Shown: piece by piece, positions 46,600 to 60,507 of the stretch | How positions within the stretch are numbered: the stretch's first letter is position 1 | Layout of the letters: the number at the start of each line of letters is the position of its first letter | The notes under the pieces: model-generated | Told to the model about the DNA's origin: nothing | What the model saw: only the letters and a program-made list of their open reading frames with translations | Database searches by the model: none | Source: Anthopleura xanthogrammica | Lineage: Eukaryota > Cnidaria > Anthozoa > Actiniaria > Actiniidae | Assembly (NCBI GenBank): GCA_964019055.1 | Contig: OZ025222.1 | Coordinates: forward strand, 4,646,746-4,710,745 | DNA: 64,000 bases | Direction: 5' to 3' | Translations under genes and position numbers: made by a program

Positions 46600-48468
46600 A
46601 TTGCAATGTTTAGCGATTGTCTAAATATGGAAATGAAACCGCCAAAGTCGATAGGTGATTGGCTGAATCTCACATCCAGCTGTCAATTAAGCTTGGTAAT
46701 CGATCGGCCTCAGGCTTGAATTACAAACCATTCTTTTCTCATAAGAGGGAAAGAGGTGCTTTTATGTTGCAGCCAATCACAGCGTGATGATAATTTTCAG
46801 TCGGATTTAGGTTTTCCTTTGCGAAGCCGCACGAAAACACAAGTAAATCATTTGCCGACAAAGTGATCTTTTGCCATTGTTTTCTTATTGTGTAACTTTT
46901 AGAAGGTTTTGATGGGTTTTCAAAGTGCCATTCACGCACTTCTTCATAAATCAACCTTCCTTGTAGCTAAAAAAGCCAAAATGCGGCTTTTTTTGTCCAA
47001 AGTTTGAAAATGAAGCGTTTCTACCAAAACAGACTGGAACAATAAACAGACAATTTTTGATGATATTTGTCTTTATTCGGTTCAGCAAACCATCTTAATT
47101 GGAAAGGACAAATGATTAAGAATCAGCCTCTCAAAATAGTGCAGACTAGCAACGGTCTCTTTATCTGAACGTGCTTTTCCCTTAGCATTCGCGAATTCCG
47201 ACATTTTGAACGGTTGCTGTTAACAAGAAACCTTGTACCCTATATATTCCTCCTCTTGACATTTTTGTCTTAATTTAAGCAAAACCGCATCTAGAAAATG
47301 TCCAATTTGTCACTTTTTATGATAGACTTTAGCATAAAAGAAAATATATATTTGTATTTTTTTTTTAGCTTCCGGACCGGGGTTGTGTGGCCGAGTGAAA
47401 TCACACAACACGGCTGAGTCGTGCATTGGCATCAAAACTGTTTTTATTTCCACGAAATTCAGAGTCCATTACAGTTGCAGAAAATAAAATGATGGTAAAA
47501 AGAACGCCACACAAGCTGCAGGAGCAACGCTTTGGGAGACAACCGCATTGGTTCCCACATATCAAAGACATCAAAATAGCATAGTCACTAAAAATACCAG
47601 TTGTAATTATTATATCAAGAGAGCATAAATAAGAGAGGGAAACTTCTTAATCGCGCGCGCCATGTGAATTCCCGGTTGGGCTATTTTTAGCATTCGCATA
47701 AAGTCTATTTTCGCCTCACCCTACGCCAGTGCGTCAAAAATTGTGTCCTTCATCCAAACCTGGCCAGTAGCGAAAACCAAGAGAGCATAAATTAGAGAGG
47801 GAAACTTTTTAATATCGCGCGTACATTAATTTTTGTCGAAAAAAGTGAGAAAAATCGACGAAAATTATGCTGTTTTTGAGCGCGCACACACCCACGCCAT
47901 CAAACAAATAGAAACCAAACGACTTTGGATGCAAAAAATAGCCCAACCGGGAATTCACATGTCGCGCGCGATTTTCTCTGATTTAGCTGCTGAAATAGTA
48001 CTGTAATCATAATGTTGCACGCAATGTTGCATGGAATGTTGCACCCGGTATCTAAGCCTTAAACGGTTGACATTTTGGCTTACGGGTTTTTTTTTCACCC
48101 GTTACGGTTATCAGAAATTTTAGAAATTAATTTCCATCGTTTAAAAGAGTTAATGATTAATTTACATTGTTGAAAAAAAACATTTAAAGTCATAGGATGA
48201 ATTCTGTGTTGAAGGCATAACATTACATCAGTCTTAAGAAGAGCCAGTCTCGATAAATACGAGTCAGTACAAACCATGGCTATAAAAAAAAATTTGGTTA
48301 ACTTTTTTTAGACTTTCTAACTCTAACGCTTATTAAGTAATTATTTTTCTAAATTTTAACTTCTAACGACTAAATTGTGAGCCGTTTTTAAAGCTAGCGG
48401 TTAACCCTAGCCATGTTTATCATCCAGAACGCGATTGGGTTTCGATCGTGTGCTGTGATGGGATTCCT
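46600..48468. other. upstream region of the PPxY gene, with one MITE
   Basis: No exon was found. 47650-47975 is an inverted-repeat element: its left end contains CATGTGAATTCCCGGTTGGG and its right end the exact inverse (CCCAACCGGGAATTCACATG), with GCGCGCG motifs outside. GAGAGCATAAAT followed by AGAGAGGGAAACTT is repeated at about 47620 and 47780. The promoter of the PPxY gene should lie just above 46573 but no TATA box is evident. Confidence 0.6.
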
Positions 48469-49935
48469 GTGTACATCTCGTGTACATTCTTATTCTGATG
48501 CACTCATCCAAACCATGTCGTGTACATTCCTATTCTGATACACCCATCAATCAATCTTTATTAGGGTTGTTAAGCAGATATAGACGTCTTTTTTCCAATC
48601 TGGCCCATCCAATCCATCTCGGGTACATTCTTATTCTGATACGCCCATCCAATCCATCTCGTGTAAATTCTAATTCTGATATGCCCATCCAATCCATCTC
48701 GTGTACATTCTCATTCTGATACGCCCATCCAATCCATCTGGCGTACATTCTTATTCTGATACGCCCATCCAATCCATCTCGTGTAAATTCTAATTCTGAT
48801 ATGCCCATCCAATCCATCTCGTGTACATTCTCATTCTGATACGCCCATCCAATCACACAGATTAATGATCCTTCTGTCCAGAAACCATGGTAACTAGTCG
48901 TCCAATCAGATGGAGTTTTGCAAATAAGGCCCGGTTACTCCATCTGATTGGACGACTGGTTACCATGGTTTCTGGACAGAAGGATCATTAATCTGTGGTG
49001 CTGAGGGAATTTTGGAAGCAAAGGATGGATTAAACATGATTTCCTAGGCCATCGAAGACAAGGAGTAACCAGCCTTCCCATCTTTAAGTACAAGTGGGCA
49101 ATTAAAAAAAAAAAAAAAAAAACGCTCTAAAACGGCCAAAAACCACCCAGAAGGACACCAAATACCTTTAACAATAAAATAGGACCAAGGTATGTTCACA
49201 TTTATTTCAACAAAAAAAAGTTGTATATCGTCCCATACATTTATTGTAAAAATAGCTAAAAATGGATTGTTTAGGCTGCCTGTGGCCCAACCAATCCATC
49301 TCGTGTACATTCCTATTCTGATAGGCACATCCAATCCATCTCGTGAACATTCTTATTCTGATGCGCCAATCCAATTCATGACGTGTACATTCTTATTCTG
49401 ATACGCCCATCCAATCCATCTCGTGTACATTCTTATTCTGATGCGCCCATCCAATCCATCTCGTGTACATTCTTATTCTGATGCGCCCATCCAATCCATC
49501 TCGTGTACATTCTTATTCTGATGCGCCCATCCAATCCATCTCGTGTACATTCTTATTCTGATGCGCCCATCCAATCCGTCTTGTGTACATTCTTATTCTG
49601 ATACATCCATCCAATCCATGTCGTGTATATTCTTATTCTGATGCGCCCATCCAATCCGTCTTGTGTACATTCTTATTCTGATGCGCCCATCCAATCCATC
49701 TCGTGTACATTCTTATTCTGTTAGGCCCATCCAATCCATGTCGTGTACATTCTTATTCTGATACACCCATCCAATCCATCTCGTGTACATTCTTATTCTG
49801 TTAGGCCCATCCAATCCATGTCGTGTACATTCTTATTCTGATACACCCATCCAATCCATCTCGTGTACATTCTTATTCTGTTAGGCCCATCCAATCCATG
49901 TCGTGTACATTCTTATTCTGATACACCTATTCAAT
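48469..49935. repeat. 40-bp minisatellite, left arm of composite palindrome
   Basis: Units of 40 bp, consensus around CCATCTCGTGTACATTCTTA then TTCTGATACGCCCATCCAAT, occur in two blocks (48469-48853 and about 49285-49935). They are separated by a hairpin MITE and about 290 bp of other sequence. The units are the reverse complement of those in 53990-57405. Confidence 0.95.
48853..49000. mobile_element. hairpin MITE inside the minisatellite
   Basis: Arms of about 60 bp starting CACAGATTAATGATCCTTCT are near-perfect inverted repeats around a 21-bp centre. The element interrupts the 40-bp array. Confidence 0.88.
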
Positions 49936-50755
49936 CTTGATGCATGTCGTGTACACTCCTTTTCTGATACGTTCTTCCAGTCTGTTTCAGATTCATTCCA
50001 AAACGTTTTACCTTACTTTTAAATGTGAATTTCAATCAAGCTTGTAGACTACGCTTTGAGAAGTAGTATATGTCCAACAATCACTACAAATCTGATTGAT
50101 GTCAGCATTTAAATCATGCGTTCAAGAAACTTTGGCAAGACGTCAGTGTTTTTATAACGGGCATCGAAAAAACTACAAGTATGGTCAGAAAAAAATTGCT
50201 AGAAGCCAGACGCGCATTTTGGATTTTTCTTGTGCTTTTCGAATAGGAAGGCTCAGGCTTTGGAGGTTGATTTATTTTTATTAATTGATTAACCAGGACC
50301 ATACTTCCAGACATCGAGTGCTGAAGCATCGTATGGACTTACGGCTAGGCTGGAGATTTCGGCCCCAACACCGCTATCCCGGGAGGACATTACTGACTGA
50401 TCAGGAAGCTCGGCCGAAGCCTAAGGGAGAGGTTAGTCGGCCCCTAGACCTTAGATGATTAACCCCTTGCTATGATCAGCACACCCGGAAATTCGCTTGT
50501 GTCGTTGATGGTTTTGCCGCTATGGTTACTTCTTTCCATGTGGGACGTGTTTTCAAAAACCATTCTCGATGTATGCACAGATCAGCTAAGGATAGAAATC
50601 AGAACTGGCAAGTTTTTATTATCTTATCCCTCAAAATACTTTATTACCAGGAGGCATTTTTTTGTTATCATGTGAGATATGCAAAAGCACACTAAGCACG
50701 CGCATGCGTATATAGGAATTATTATCATCAATGAAAACAAAACAAAACAAACAAA
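49936..50755. repeat. left inner arm of composite palindrome
   Basis: The sequence is inverted-homologous to about 53025-53990, for example CCAGGACCATACTTCCAGAC at about 50293 and its inverse at about 53470. The arms differ by indels; the right arm carries an extra stretch at about 53740-53900. No coding region is supported. Confidence 0.9.
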
Positions 50756-50911
50756 TTGCAAGAGACCCAGAGTGTGCGGTTTTGATTTACATCCCACTCA
50801 CAGGTGACCTTCAGGGCTCTGTGTAATTACTATCAAAATAGCGTGAAACTTTGGCTTCTATTGATTATCTTAATATGGTCAGGTTGTAAGAGAGTCTCCT
50901 TTGGGGTGACT

Positions 50912-52950
50912 GAGTATCCAATCATATCCTGGAGGATCCAATCATATTCTGGAGTATCCAATCATATCCTGGAGGATCCAATCATATCCTGGAGGATCCA
51001 ATCATATCCTGGAGGATCCAATCATATCCTGGAGTATCCAATCATATCCTGGAGGATTCAATCATATCCTGGAGGATCCAATCATATCCTGGAGGATCCA
51101 ATCATATCCTGGAGGATCCAATCATATTCTGGAGGATCCAATCATATCCTGGAGGATCCAATCATATTCTGGAGGATCCAATCATATCCTGGAGGATCCA
51201 ATCATATCCTGGAGGATCCAATCATATCCTGGAGGATCCAATCATATCCTGGAGGATCCAATCATATCCTGGAGTATCCAATCATATCCTGGAGGATTCA
51301 ATCATATCCTGGAGGATCCAATCATATCCTGGAGGATCCAATCATATTCTGGAGGATCCAATCATATCCTGGAGGATCCAATCATATCCTGGAGGATCCA
51401 ATCAAATTCTTGAGGATCCAATTATATCCTGGAGTATCCACCATATCCTGGAGTATCCAATCATATTCTGGAGGATCCAATCATATTCTGGAGGATCCAA
51501 TCATATCCTGGAGGATCCAATCATATTCTGGAGGATCCAATCATATCCTGGAGGATCCAATCATATCCTGGAGGATCCAATCATATCCTGGAGTATCCAA
51601 TCATATCATGGAGTATCCACCATATCCTGGAGTATCCAATCATATTCTGTAGTATGTATCCAATCATATCCTGAGGTATCCAATCATATCCTGGAGGATC
51701 CAATCATATTCTGGAGTATCCAATCATATTCTGGAGTATCCAGTCATATCCTGGAGTATCCAATCCTATCCTGAGGTATCCAATCCTATCCTGGGGTATC
51801 CAATCATATTCTGGAGTATTCAATCATATCCTGGAGGATCCAATCATATCCTGGAGTATCCAATCATATTCTGGAGTATCCAATCCTATCATGGAGTATC
51901 CAATCCTATCCTGGAGTATCCAATCCTATCCTGGAGTATCCAATCCTATCCTGGAGTATCCAATCCTATCGTGGAGTATCCAATCATGTCCTGGAGTATC
52001 CAATCATATTCTGGAGTATTCAATCATATCCTGGAGGATCCAATCATATTCTGAAGTATCCAATCATATCCTGGAGTATCCAATCATATTCTGGAGTATC
52101 CAATCCTATCCTGGAGTATCCAATTATATTCTGGAGTATCCAATCATATCCTAGAGTATCCAATCCTATCCTTGAGGATCCAACCATATCCTGGAGGATC
52201 CAATCATATCCTGGAGTATCCAATCATATCATGGAGTATCCACCATATCCTGGAGTATCCAATCATATTCTGTAGTATGTATCCAATCATATCCTGAGGT
52301 ATCCAATCATATCCTGGAGGATCCAATCATATTCTGGAGTATCCAATCATATTCTGGAGTATCCAGTCATATCCTGGAGTATCCAATCCTATCCTGAGGT
52401 ATCCAATCCTATCCTGGGGTATCCAATCATATTCTGGAGTATTCAATCATATCCTGGAGGATCCAATCATATCCTGGAGTATCCAATCATATTCTGGAGT
52501 ATCCAATCCTATCATGGAGTATCCAATCCTATCGTGGAGTATCCAATCCTATCCTGGAGTATCCAATCCTATCCTGGAGTATCCAATCCTATCGTGGAGT
52601 ATCCAATCATGTCCTGGAGGATCCAATCATATCCTGGAGTATTCAATCATATCCTGGAGGATCCAATCATATTCTGAAGTATCCAATCATATCCTGGAGT
52701 ATCCAATCATATTCTGGAGTATCCAATCCTATCCTGGAGTATCCAATTATATTCTGGAGTATCCAATCATATCCTAGAGTATCCAATCCTATCCTTGAGG
52801 ATCCAACCATATCCTGGAGGATCCAATCATATCCTGGAGTATCCAATCATATTCTGGAGTATTCAATCGTATCCTGGAGGATCCAATCATATTCTTGAGT
52901 ATCGAATCCTATCCTGGAGTATCCAATCATTTCCTGGAGTATCCAACCCA
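50912..52950. repeat. 20-bp minisatellite core, about 100 units
   Basis: The unit consensus is ATCCTGGAGGATCCAATCAT with G/T and C/T variants. A higher-order duplication of about 623 bp is visible: the variant CCACCATATCCTGGAG followed by TGTAGTATGTATCC recurs at about 51600 and 52222, and following variants repeat in order. Because three units equal 60 bp, all frames can stay open and give spurious SWRIQSYPGGSNHILE-type ORFs. Confidence 0.96.
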
Positions 52951-53024
52951 ATTGCTTCTTCACTCTTTCCTTCCTTTATTTTTAATTTGTTTGTTTGTTT
53001 GCTTGCTTTCTACTAGCTTACTTT

Positions 53025-53990
53025 TTGTTTTGTTTTGTTTTCACTACTGATGATAATATTGATATACGCATGCGCATTCCTGGTTAGCATTTGCATATCT
53101 CACTTGATACCAGTAAAAAGTGCGTCCTTTCAAAGGATTTTGATAAACTAAATAAGACAATAAAAAACTCAGTTCCTATTTTTGCCTCTAGCTGACCTCT
53201 GTATAAGTCGTGGCTGTATTTTTTACAACTTATCCCACATTGAAAGAAGTAACCATAGAAGGAAAACCATCAACGACACAAGCGACATACTGGGTTTGCT
53301 GGTCATAGCAAGGGGTTAATCATCTACGGTCTAGGGGCCGACTAACCTCTCCCTTAGGCTTCGGCCGAGCTTCCTGATCAGTCTGTAACTGTTCCTCCCG
53401 GGATAGCGGTGTTGGGGCCGAAATCTCCAGCCAAGCCGTAAGTCCATACGATGCTTCAGCGCTCGATGTCTGGAAGTATGGTCCTGGTTAATCAATTAAT
53501 AAAAATAAATCAACCTCAAAAACCTGAACCTTCCTATTCGAAGAGCACAAGAAAAATCCTAAATGCACGTTTCCCTTTTTTTCTGACCATACTTGCCGTT
53601 TTTTTGATGCCCGTTAATTATAAAAACACTGACGTCTTGCCAAAGTTTCTTGAACGCATGATTTAAATGCTGACATCAAGCAGATTTGTAGTGATTGTTG
53701 GACATACACTACGTTTCAAAACGTAATCTACCAGATTAAAGGAAAATTGAATATTAGTGAGCAAAACTCTGCTTATTAAGGTACCCAACCAAAATACGTT
53801 ACGTTTTGATACACCCATTAACGAAAGAGCAAAACTGTACCAGTTAAGTATGAAAATGATAAAAGCGGTACTACAATCTTCATTGAACTGTGTTTATTTT
53901 GGGGATGAAGAAGAATAAAAATTGACATTTAGAAGTAAGGAAAAAAGTTGTGGAATGTATCTGAAACAGATTGGAAGAACATATCAGAAA
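53025..53990. repeat. right inner arm of composite palindrome
   Basis: It is inverted-homologous to 49936-50755, including the block around CTAGGGGCCGACTAACCTCT. It joins the right minisatellite at about 53990. Confidence 0.9.
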
Positions 53991-56900
53991 CAGAATGTAC
54001 ACGACATGCATCACGATTGGATGGGCCGTATCAGAATAAGAATGTACACGAGATGGATTGGATGGGCCTAACAGAATAAGAATGTACGCGTCATGAATTG
54101 GATTGGCGCATCAGAATAAGAATGTACACAAGATGGATTGGATGGGCGTATCAGAATAAGAATGTACACGAGATGGATTGGATGGGCGTATCAGAATAAG
54201 AATGTACACGAGATGGATTGGATGGGCGCATCAGAATAAGAATGTACACGAGATGGATTGGATGGGCGTATCAGAATAAAAATGTACACGAGATGGATTG
54301 GATGGACGTATCAGAATTAGAATGTACACGAGATGGATTGGATGGATGTATCAGAATAAGAATGTACACGACATGGACTGGATGAACGTATTAGAATAAT
54401 AATGTACACGACATGGATTGGATGGGTGTATCAAAATAAGAATGTACACGAGATGGATTGGATGGACGTATCAGAATAAGGATGTACAGGACATGGATTG
54501 GATGAGCGTATCAGAATTAGAATGTACACGAGATGGATTGGATGGGCGTATCAGAATAAGAATGTACACGACATGGATTGGATGGGTGTATCAGAATAAG
54601 AATGTACACGACATGGATTGGATGGACGTATCAGAATAAGGATGTACAGGACATGGATTGGATGGGCGTATCAGAATTAGAATGTACACGAGATGGATTG
54701 GATGGGCGTATCAGAATAAGAATGTACACAACATGGATTGGATGGGTGTATCAGAATAAGAATGTACACGAGATGGATTGGATGGACGTATCAGAATAAG
54801 GATGTACAGGACATGGATTGGATGGGTGTATCAGAATAAGAATGTACACGACATGGATTGGATGGACGTATCAGAATAAGGATGTACAGGACATGGATTG
54901 GATGGGCGTATCAGAATTAGAATGTACACGAGATGGATTGGATGGGCGTATCAGAATAAGAATGTACACGACATGGATTGGATGGGTGTATCAGAATAAG
55001 AATGTACACGAGATGGATTGGATGGGCGTATCAGAATAAAAATGTACACGAGATGGATTGGATGGACGTATCAGAATTAGAATGTACACGAGATGGATTG
55101 GATGGATGTATCAGAATAAGAATGTACACGACATGGACTGGATGAACGTATTAGAATAATAATGTACACGACATGGATTGGATGGGTGTATCAAAATAAG
55201 AATGTACACGAGATGGATTGGATGGACGTATCAGAATAAGGATGTACAGGACATGGATTGGATGAGCGTATCAGAATTAGAATGTACACGAGATGGATTG
55301 GATGGGCGTATCAGAATAAGAATGTACACGACATGGATTGGATGGGTGTATCAGAATAAGAATGTACACGACATGGATTGGATGGACGTATCAGAATAAG
55401 GATGTACAGGACATGGATTGGATGGGCGTATCAGAATTAGAATGTACACGAGATGGATTGGATGGGCGTATCAGAATAAGAATGTACACAACATGGATTG
55501 GATGGGTGTATCAGAATAAGAATGTACACGAGATGGATTGGATGGACGTATCAGAATAAGGATGTACAGGACATGGATTGGATGGGTGTATCAGAATAAG
55601 AATGTACACGACATGGATTGGATGGACGTATCAGAATAAGGATGTACAGGACATGGATTGGATGGGCGTATCAGAATTAGAATGTACACGAGATGGATTG
55701 GATGGGCGTATCAGAATAAGAATGTACACGACATGGATTGGATGGGTGTATCAGAATAAGAATGTACACGAGATGGATTGGATGGACGTATCAGAATAAG
55801 GATGTACAGGACATGGATTGGATGGGCGTATCAGAATAAAAATGTACACGAGATGGATTGGATGGACGTATCAGAATTAGAATGTACACGAGATGGATTG
55901 GATGGATGTATCAGAATAAGAATGTACACGACATGGACTGGATGAACGTATTAGAATAATAATGTACACCACATGGATTGGATGGGTGTATAAGAATAAA
56001 AATGTACACGAGATGGATTGGATGGACGTATCAGAATAAGGATGTACAGGACATGGATTGGATGGGCGTATCAGAATTAGAATGTACACGAGATGGATTG
56101 GATGGGCGTATCAGAATAAGAATGTACACGACATGGATTGGATGGGTGTATCAGAATAAGAATGTACACGAGATGGATTGGATGGACGTATCAGAATAAG
56201 GATGTACAGGACATGGATTGGATGGGCGTATCAGAATTAGAATGTACACGAGATGGATTGGATGGGCGTATCAGAATAAGAATGTACACGACATGGATTG
56301 GATGGGTGTATCAGAATAAGAATGTACACGAGATGGATTGGATGGACGTATCAGAATAAGGATGTACAGGACATGGATTGGATGGGCGTATCAGAATAAG
56401 AATGTACACGAGATTTATTGGATGGGCGTATCAGAATAAGAATGTACACGACATGGATTGGATGAGCGCATCAGAATAAGAATGTACACGAGATGGATTC
56501 GATGGGCGTACCAGAATAAAAATGTGCACAAGATGGATTGGATAGGCGCATCAGAATAAGAATGTACACAAGATGGATTGGATGGGCGTATCAGAATAAG
56601 AATGTACACGAGATGGATTGGATGGGCGTATCAGAATAAGAATGTACACGAGATGGATTGGATGGGCGCATCAAAATAAGAATGTACACGAGATGGATTG
56701 GATGGGCGTATCAGAATAATAATGTACACGAGATGGATTGGATGGGCGTATCAGAATTAGAATGTACACGAGATGGATTGGATGGGCGTATCAGAATAAG
56801 AATGTACACGACATGGACTGGATGAACGAATTAGAATAATAATGTACACGACATGGATTGGATGGGTGTATCAGAATAAGAATGTACACGAGATGGATTG

Positions 56901-57405
56901 GATGGACGTATCAGAATAAGGATGTACAGGACATGGATTGGATGGGCGTATCAGAATTAGAATGTACACGAGATGGATTGGATGGGCGTATCAGAATAAG
57001 AATGTACACGACATGGATTGGATGGGTGTATCAGAATAAGAATGTACACGAGATGGATTGGATGGACGTATCAGAATAAGGATGTACAGGACATGGATTG
57101 GATGGTTGTATCAGAATAAGAATGTACACGAGATGGATTGGATGGACGTATCAGAATAAGGATGTACAGGACATGGATTGGATGGGCGTATCAGAATAAG
57201 AATGTACACGAGATGGATTGGATGGACGTATCAGAATAAGATTGTACACGAAATGGATTGGATGAACGTATCAGAATAAGAATGTACACGAGATGGATAG
57301 GATGGGTGTATCAGAATAACAATGTACACAACATGGATTGGATGGGTGTATCAGAATAAGAACGTATTCGACATGGATTGGATGGACGTATTGGAATAAA
57401 AGTTT
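53991..57405. repeat. 40-bp minisatellite, right arm, about 85 units
   Basis: Units around GGATGGGCGTATCAGAATAA then GAATGTACACGAGATGGATT are the reverse complement of the left array. A higher-order period of 760 bp (19 units) is visible because blocks starting at 54418 and 55178 are nearly identical for hundreds of bases. Repeated MDGCIRIRMYTTWIGWTYQN-type ORFs are by-products. The array degenerates at 57360-57405. Confidence 0.97.
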
Positions 57406-58585
57406 ACTTGAGTTGAGTACTCTGGCTAATTTGTTGAGGTTGTGTGACATAGCAACGGTAACTAAGGGTAGATTAATTGTAATTATCTCTGGTTTACTTA
57501 TGTTATTTCCTCACACCATGTGTGACGTGTGTACCCAGTCTTTCAGCTGCTGCACTCACCACAGGTACTCAAACATATGTTTTGACATTGGATCACATGG
57601 TCACGTGATTTTGGATATATCTCTCTGAGTTTGCGCCTATAACAAAAATTAACAATATTAATTCATTATATATTACTTATCATTTATGATTTGCTTTTTA
57701 CATGTATGATAAAATTTGTTTAGGAAGGATAATAATAGCATTAAATTAAAGCGAATGATTAAAACAAAGTTATATCTGATCCTTCAGCAAAACAGAACAA
57801 TTTTCTCAACTGAGTTTTGGGCTCCCTGTGTCATGTGGACCTTCGTCGCACCACAGGTAGCCCATACAATATTTGAATAGTCTAGAATAAACAAATACAT
57901 ATCCTTTTTTGAACACACAAAATTGCTATACTCATTAAATTTTTCCTGTGTATATTTTTAGCACTAGTGCAGAATAATCATCCCTTTGGAATAAAGATTC
58001 TCTTTTTATAACTTACGGTATCTATGGTAACGGAACGACCGCATGCATCTTTCTGTTTTCGTATTTCTTCTGGCAACAAGTGAGAGATTTAGGAACTCTT
58101 TTTTGAGTTTTTATTTGATAAAGCTAAAAAGAAATAGTCACTGACAGGAAATATACGGAATACATTCACAGATTCTCGCTGCAGTGTGTACCCTTAGCCG
58201 TGTCCTCCTGATAAGAGGCATATTTTACATTGATCTTTAAAAGTAACTGCATCAAAGCAATGCTTGAGGTATTGTTAGACTTCTCCCAAAAGTAAATTTT
58301 AGTCAATCCCACACAAAACTTTAATTCAATCAAGATTTCAGATTTGGCGGTAAAATAATGATTCATGCGCGGGTACTGAAGCTAGGCTCAGTTATTCGCT
58401 GCTAGGTAGTCGAGAATCTAGTAACACCTTGAAAAATCGGCTCTCAACCGTACTTGGAAAACACAGATTTGACGTATCGAAACACACAAAATAGTAATAT
58501 CTCAAAAACTACTGAACCATTCTAGAAGTTTGAACTGTCATATATTCTCAAATAAAGGGTGGGCAATAACTTACGTACCTCGCTA

Positions 58586-58702
58586 TCTGGCTATTATTAG
58601 CTTAGCGATCAAGCTATCAGGCTATCATTAGCTTAGCGATCAAGCTATCAGGCTATCATTAGCTTAGCTATCAGGCTATCATTAGCTTACCGATCAGGCT
58701 AT
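58586..58702. repeat. short minisatellite, inverse of the array at 62486-63755
   Basis: About four units of GCTATCATTAGCTTAGCGAT occur here. They are the reverse complement of the unit in the large array near the window end. Confidence 0.9.
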
Positions 58703-59057
58703 AAATCAAGTTGTGTTCGTTGTGGAAACAGTGATATCAAAGTGCACAGAACAGTAAAATGCCCAAAGTGTCTTTGGCACAAAAATCTAGTTAATTTTCA
58801 TTTCCAAGTTTAACAGCCTTAAGACTTTCTCAACTATCCATTTGTAATCAATAGGAATACACTCAAAAGTGTGATCTGGAGATGCGCATGCCTGCCAAAC
58901 AATACATCACTGCAGTCCCAAAAGTACCAAGGAAGAAAGCTTTAATCAAAGTAGTGACGAAGAGAATCCTTAATATTGTTATTTCTGAATGAATAAAGAT
59001 TTTACACTCAAACGTTTTCCTTCGTATTTGAATAATTAGCTGTAAACGTCCTTTTAG

Positions 59058-59262
59058 AAACCGAGGTTTTCATGCAGAGACACTATAAAATGGAAGTCCT
59101 TAAATATAATTTTAATATTTTATCTAATTTATGAGTTGTTTACGATATTTTCTGTTTACTCTTACCAAAATTTTAGCTAGTTTATTCTCATAACGAACTT
59201 CGCTACAACTTATATTTCTTTTGATAGAAAGCTAAACAAATAGTTGTTCTTTGCATTTATTG
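59058..59262 (+). repeat. 205-bp flank repeated directly at 63796-64000
   Basis: The two segments share the stretch from AACCG through ATGCAGAGAC, then ATTTATGAGTT, TACGATATTTTCTGTTTACT and AGTTGTTCTTTGCATTT, at high identity. A TATAAAA motif lies at 59084-59090, with TATAAAA also in the second copy. The second copy runs off the window edge. Confidence 0.9.
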
Positions 59263-59810
59263 TTTTACTTCGATGTACTGCTTAACGAATCTATAAGAAC
59301 ACTTAGGAATTACTTCTTCATAGCTACCAGCCGAGGGGTGCACACCTTATCAGTTGTTAAGCAAAAATTACCTTAGATTGGCATTTGTCCTTCGAAACCT
59401 TATGCTCCGCCTTCAGGGTTTATAAGGACGGTTTGCAAAGCCTCTAGTTAGATCATCGGATCCTCAGCAAGGTATAGAGGCTTCTCAACTTCCTTAAGGT
59501 ATGTGTGCATCCCTCTTTGTTACCTAGTACTTCTACTCCAGCAACCGTGGTCAAATAATGCACAAACTATATTCTACTATTTAAGCTTCGCGTGTTTCTA
59601 AATACATATGATTCATTGAGTGTTTTTATACGAAATTATTATCATGAATTGTGTTAATTATTAGTACTTTCTACAAAGTACCATTTGTACTTCATGATTG
59701 GTTAAATTAAATAGTTTTACAATCCTACCTCGGTTTAAGGTGGCTGCCAATAATTGTTTTATTATTTATTCAAAACATTTTCTAAATTCAGTCATTTAAG
59801 AAAGCATTTC

Positions 59811-60142
59811 AAATAAGTTTGCAAACCTTCCCAGTTGAGAAGACTTTTTTTAGTTTGGCGGCTATGATGACGTCAATCGTCCAATAATTTAAAAAAATAT
59901 TGGACGAATAATGTTTCTTTCCAAATTTGGTCAGACAATGCTTGTTATGAAAAAATAACCTGGGGCTGTGGGCCAATCAGAAACGGGGAAATTTTTTCAC
60001 TTTGTCTTCGGTAAATAAGAGCCGTAAGTTAGATAACTCAATTGCATTTCAGATAAGTTTGCAAACCTTCCCTGTTGAGAAGACCTTTTTTGGTTTGGCT
60101 GCACTGCACTGCACTGCACTGCACTGCACTGCACTGCACTGC
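59811..60142 (+). repeat. 52-bp direct repeats and (GCACT)n
   Basis: TAAGTTTGCAAACCTTCCC with its flanks occurs at about 59811-59862 and 60048-60099. The second copy runs directly into about eight GCACT units (60100-60142). It lies 370 bp upstream of the cysteine-rich gene. Confidence 0.85.
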
Positions 60143-60507
60143 ATTGTATTGTATTGTAATAATTGTTAAACTGATATGAGACACGTTCAGCTTCAGTCTA
60201 ATAGTCTTTTAACTGATTCAATTCGTTATAGCGATCAAGAAGAAAAGATGCAATGGTTTGGCGGTAATAACGATGTTGTAAGATTGGGCGAGATTTAGGA
60301 AACAGGAAAATTCTAGGCTAAACAAGAGCTAGTCATTAAGGCCCATTTCGTTCAAACGTCGATCTTCTCATTAGCCGAACGTATTGAAAACAATAGTGAA
60401 ACTTTCCATAACTGACCGCTTTAATTCCTCCTGTAATAAGCACCAACTGCACAAAACTTATATTTTCTTTTCTTTCATTTCATTTCATGTTATTTTAAGA
60501 ACAAAGT

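Larger units (their letters stand above)
57406..60507. other. intergenic region with weak coding traces
   Basis: 57418-57475 resembles 10335-10395 (CATAGCAACGGTAACTAAGG). Small traces on the plus strand: 58719-58811 reads CVRCGNSDIKVHRTVKCPKC, a zinc-ribbon-like CxxC-x13-CxxC. 58852-58991, after a possible acceptor, reads EYTQKCDLEMRMPAKQYITA and on to ILNIVISE, a stop and AATAAA. They could be the last exons of an unidentified or mobile-element gene. Confidence 0.3.

Noticed and set aside
46739..46954. 71-aa minus-strand ORF upstream of the PPxY gene
   Set aside because: No signal, domain or splice support; it lies in the promoter-side flank and its composition is not protein-like beyond chance.
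50804..53016. Long ORFs with SWRIQSYPGGSNHILE repeats
   Set aside because: A 20-bp unit keeps all frames open by chance (60 bp per three units). There is no start context, signal or splice support, and identity among units is at DNA level including synonymous sites.
54418..57079. Repeated 73-aa ORFs (MDGCIRIRMYTTWIGWTYQN type)
   Set aside because: By-products of the 40-bp minisatellite; each ORF ends at the same repeat-encoded stop.
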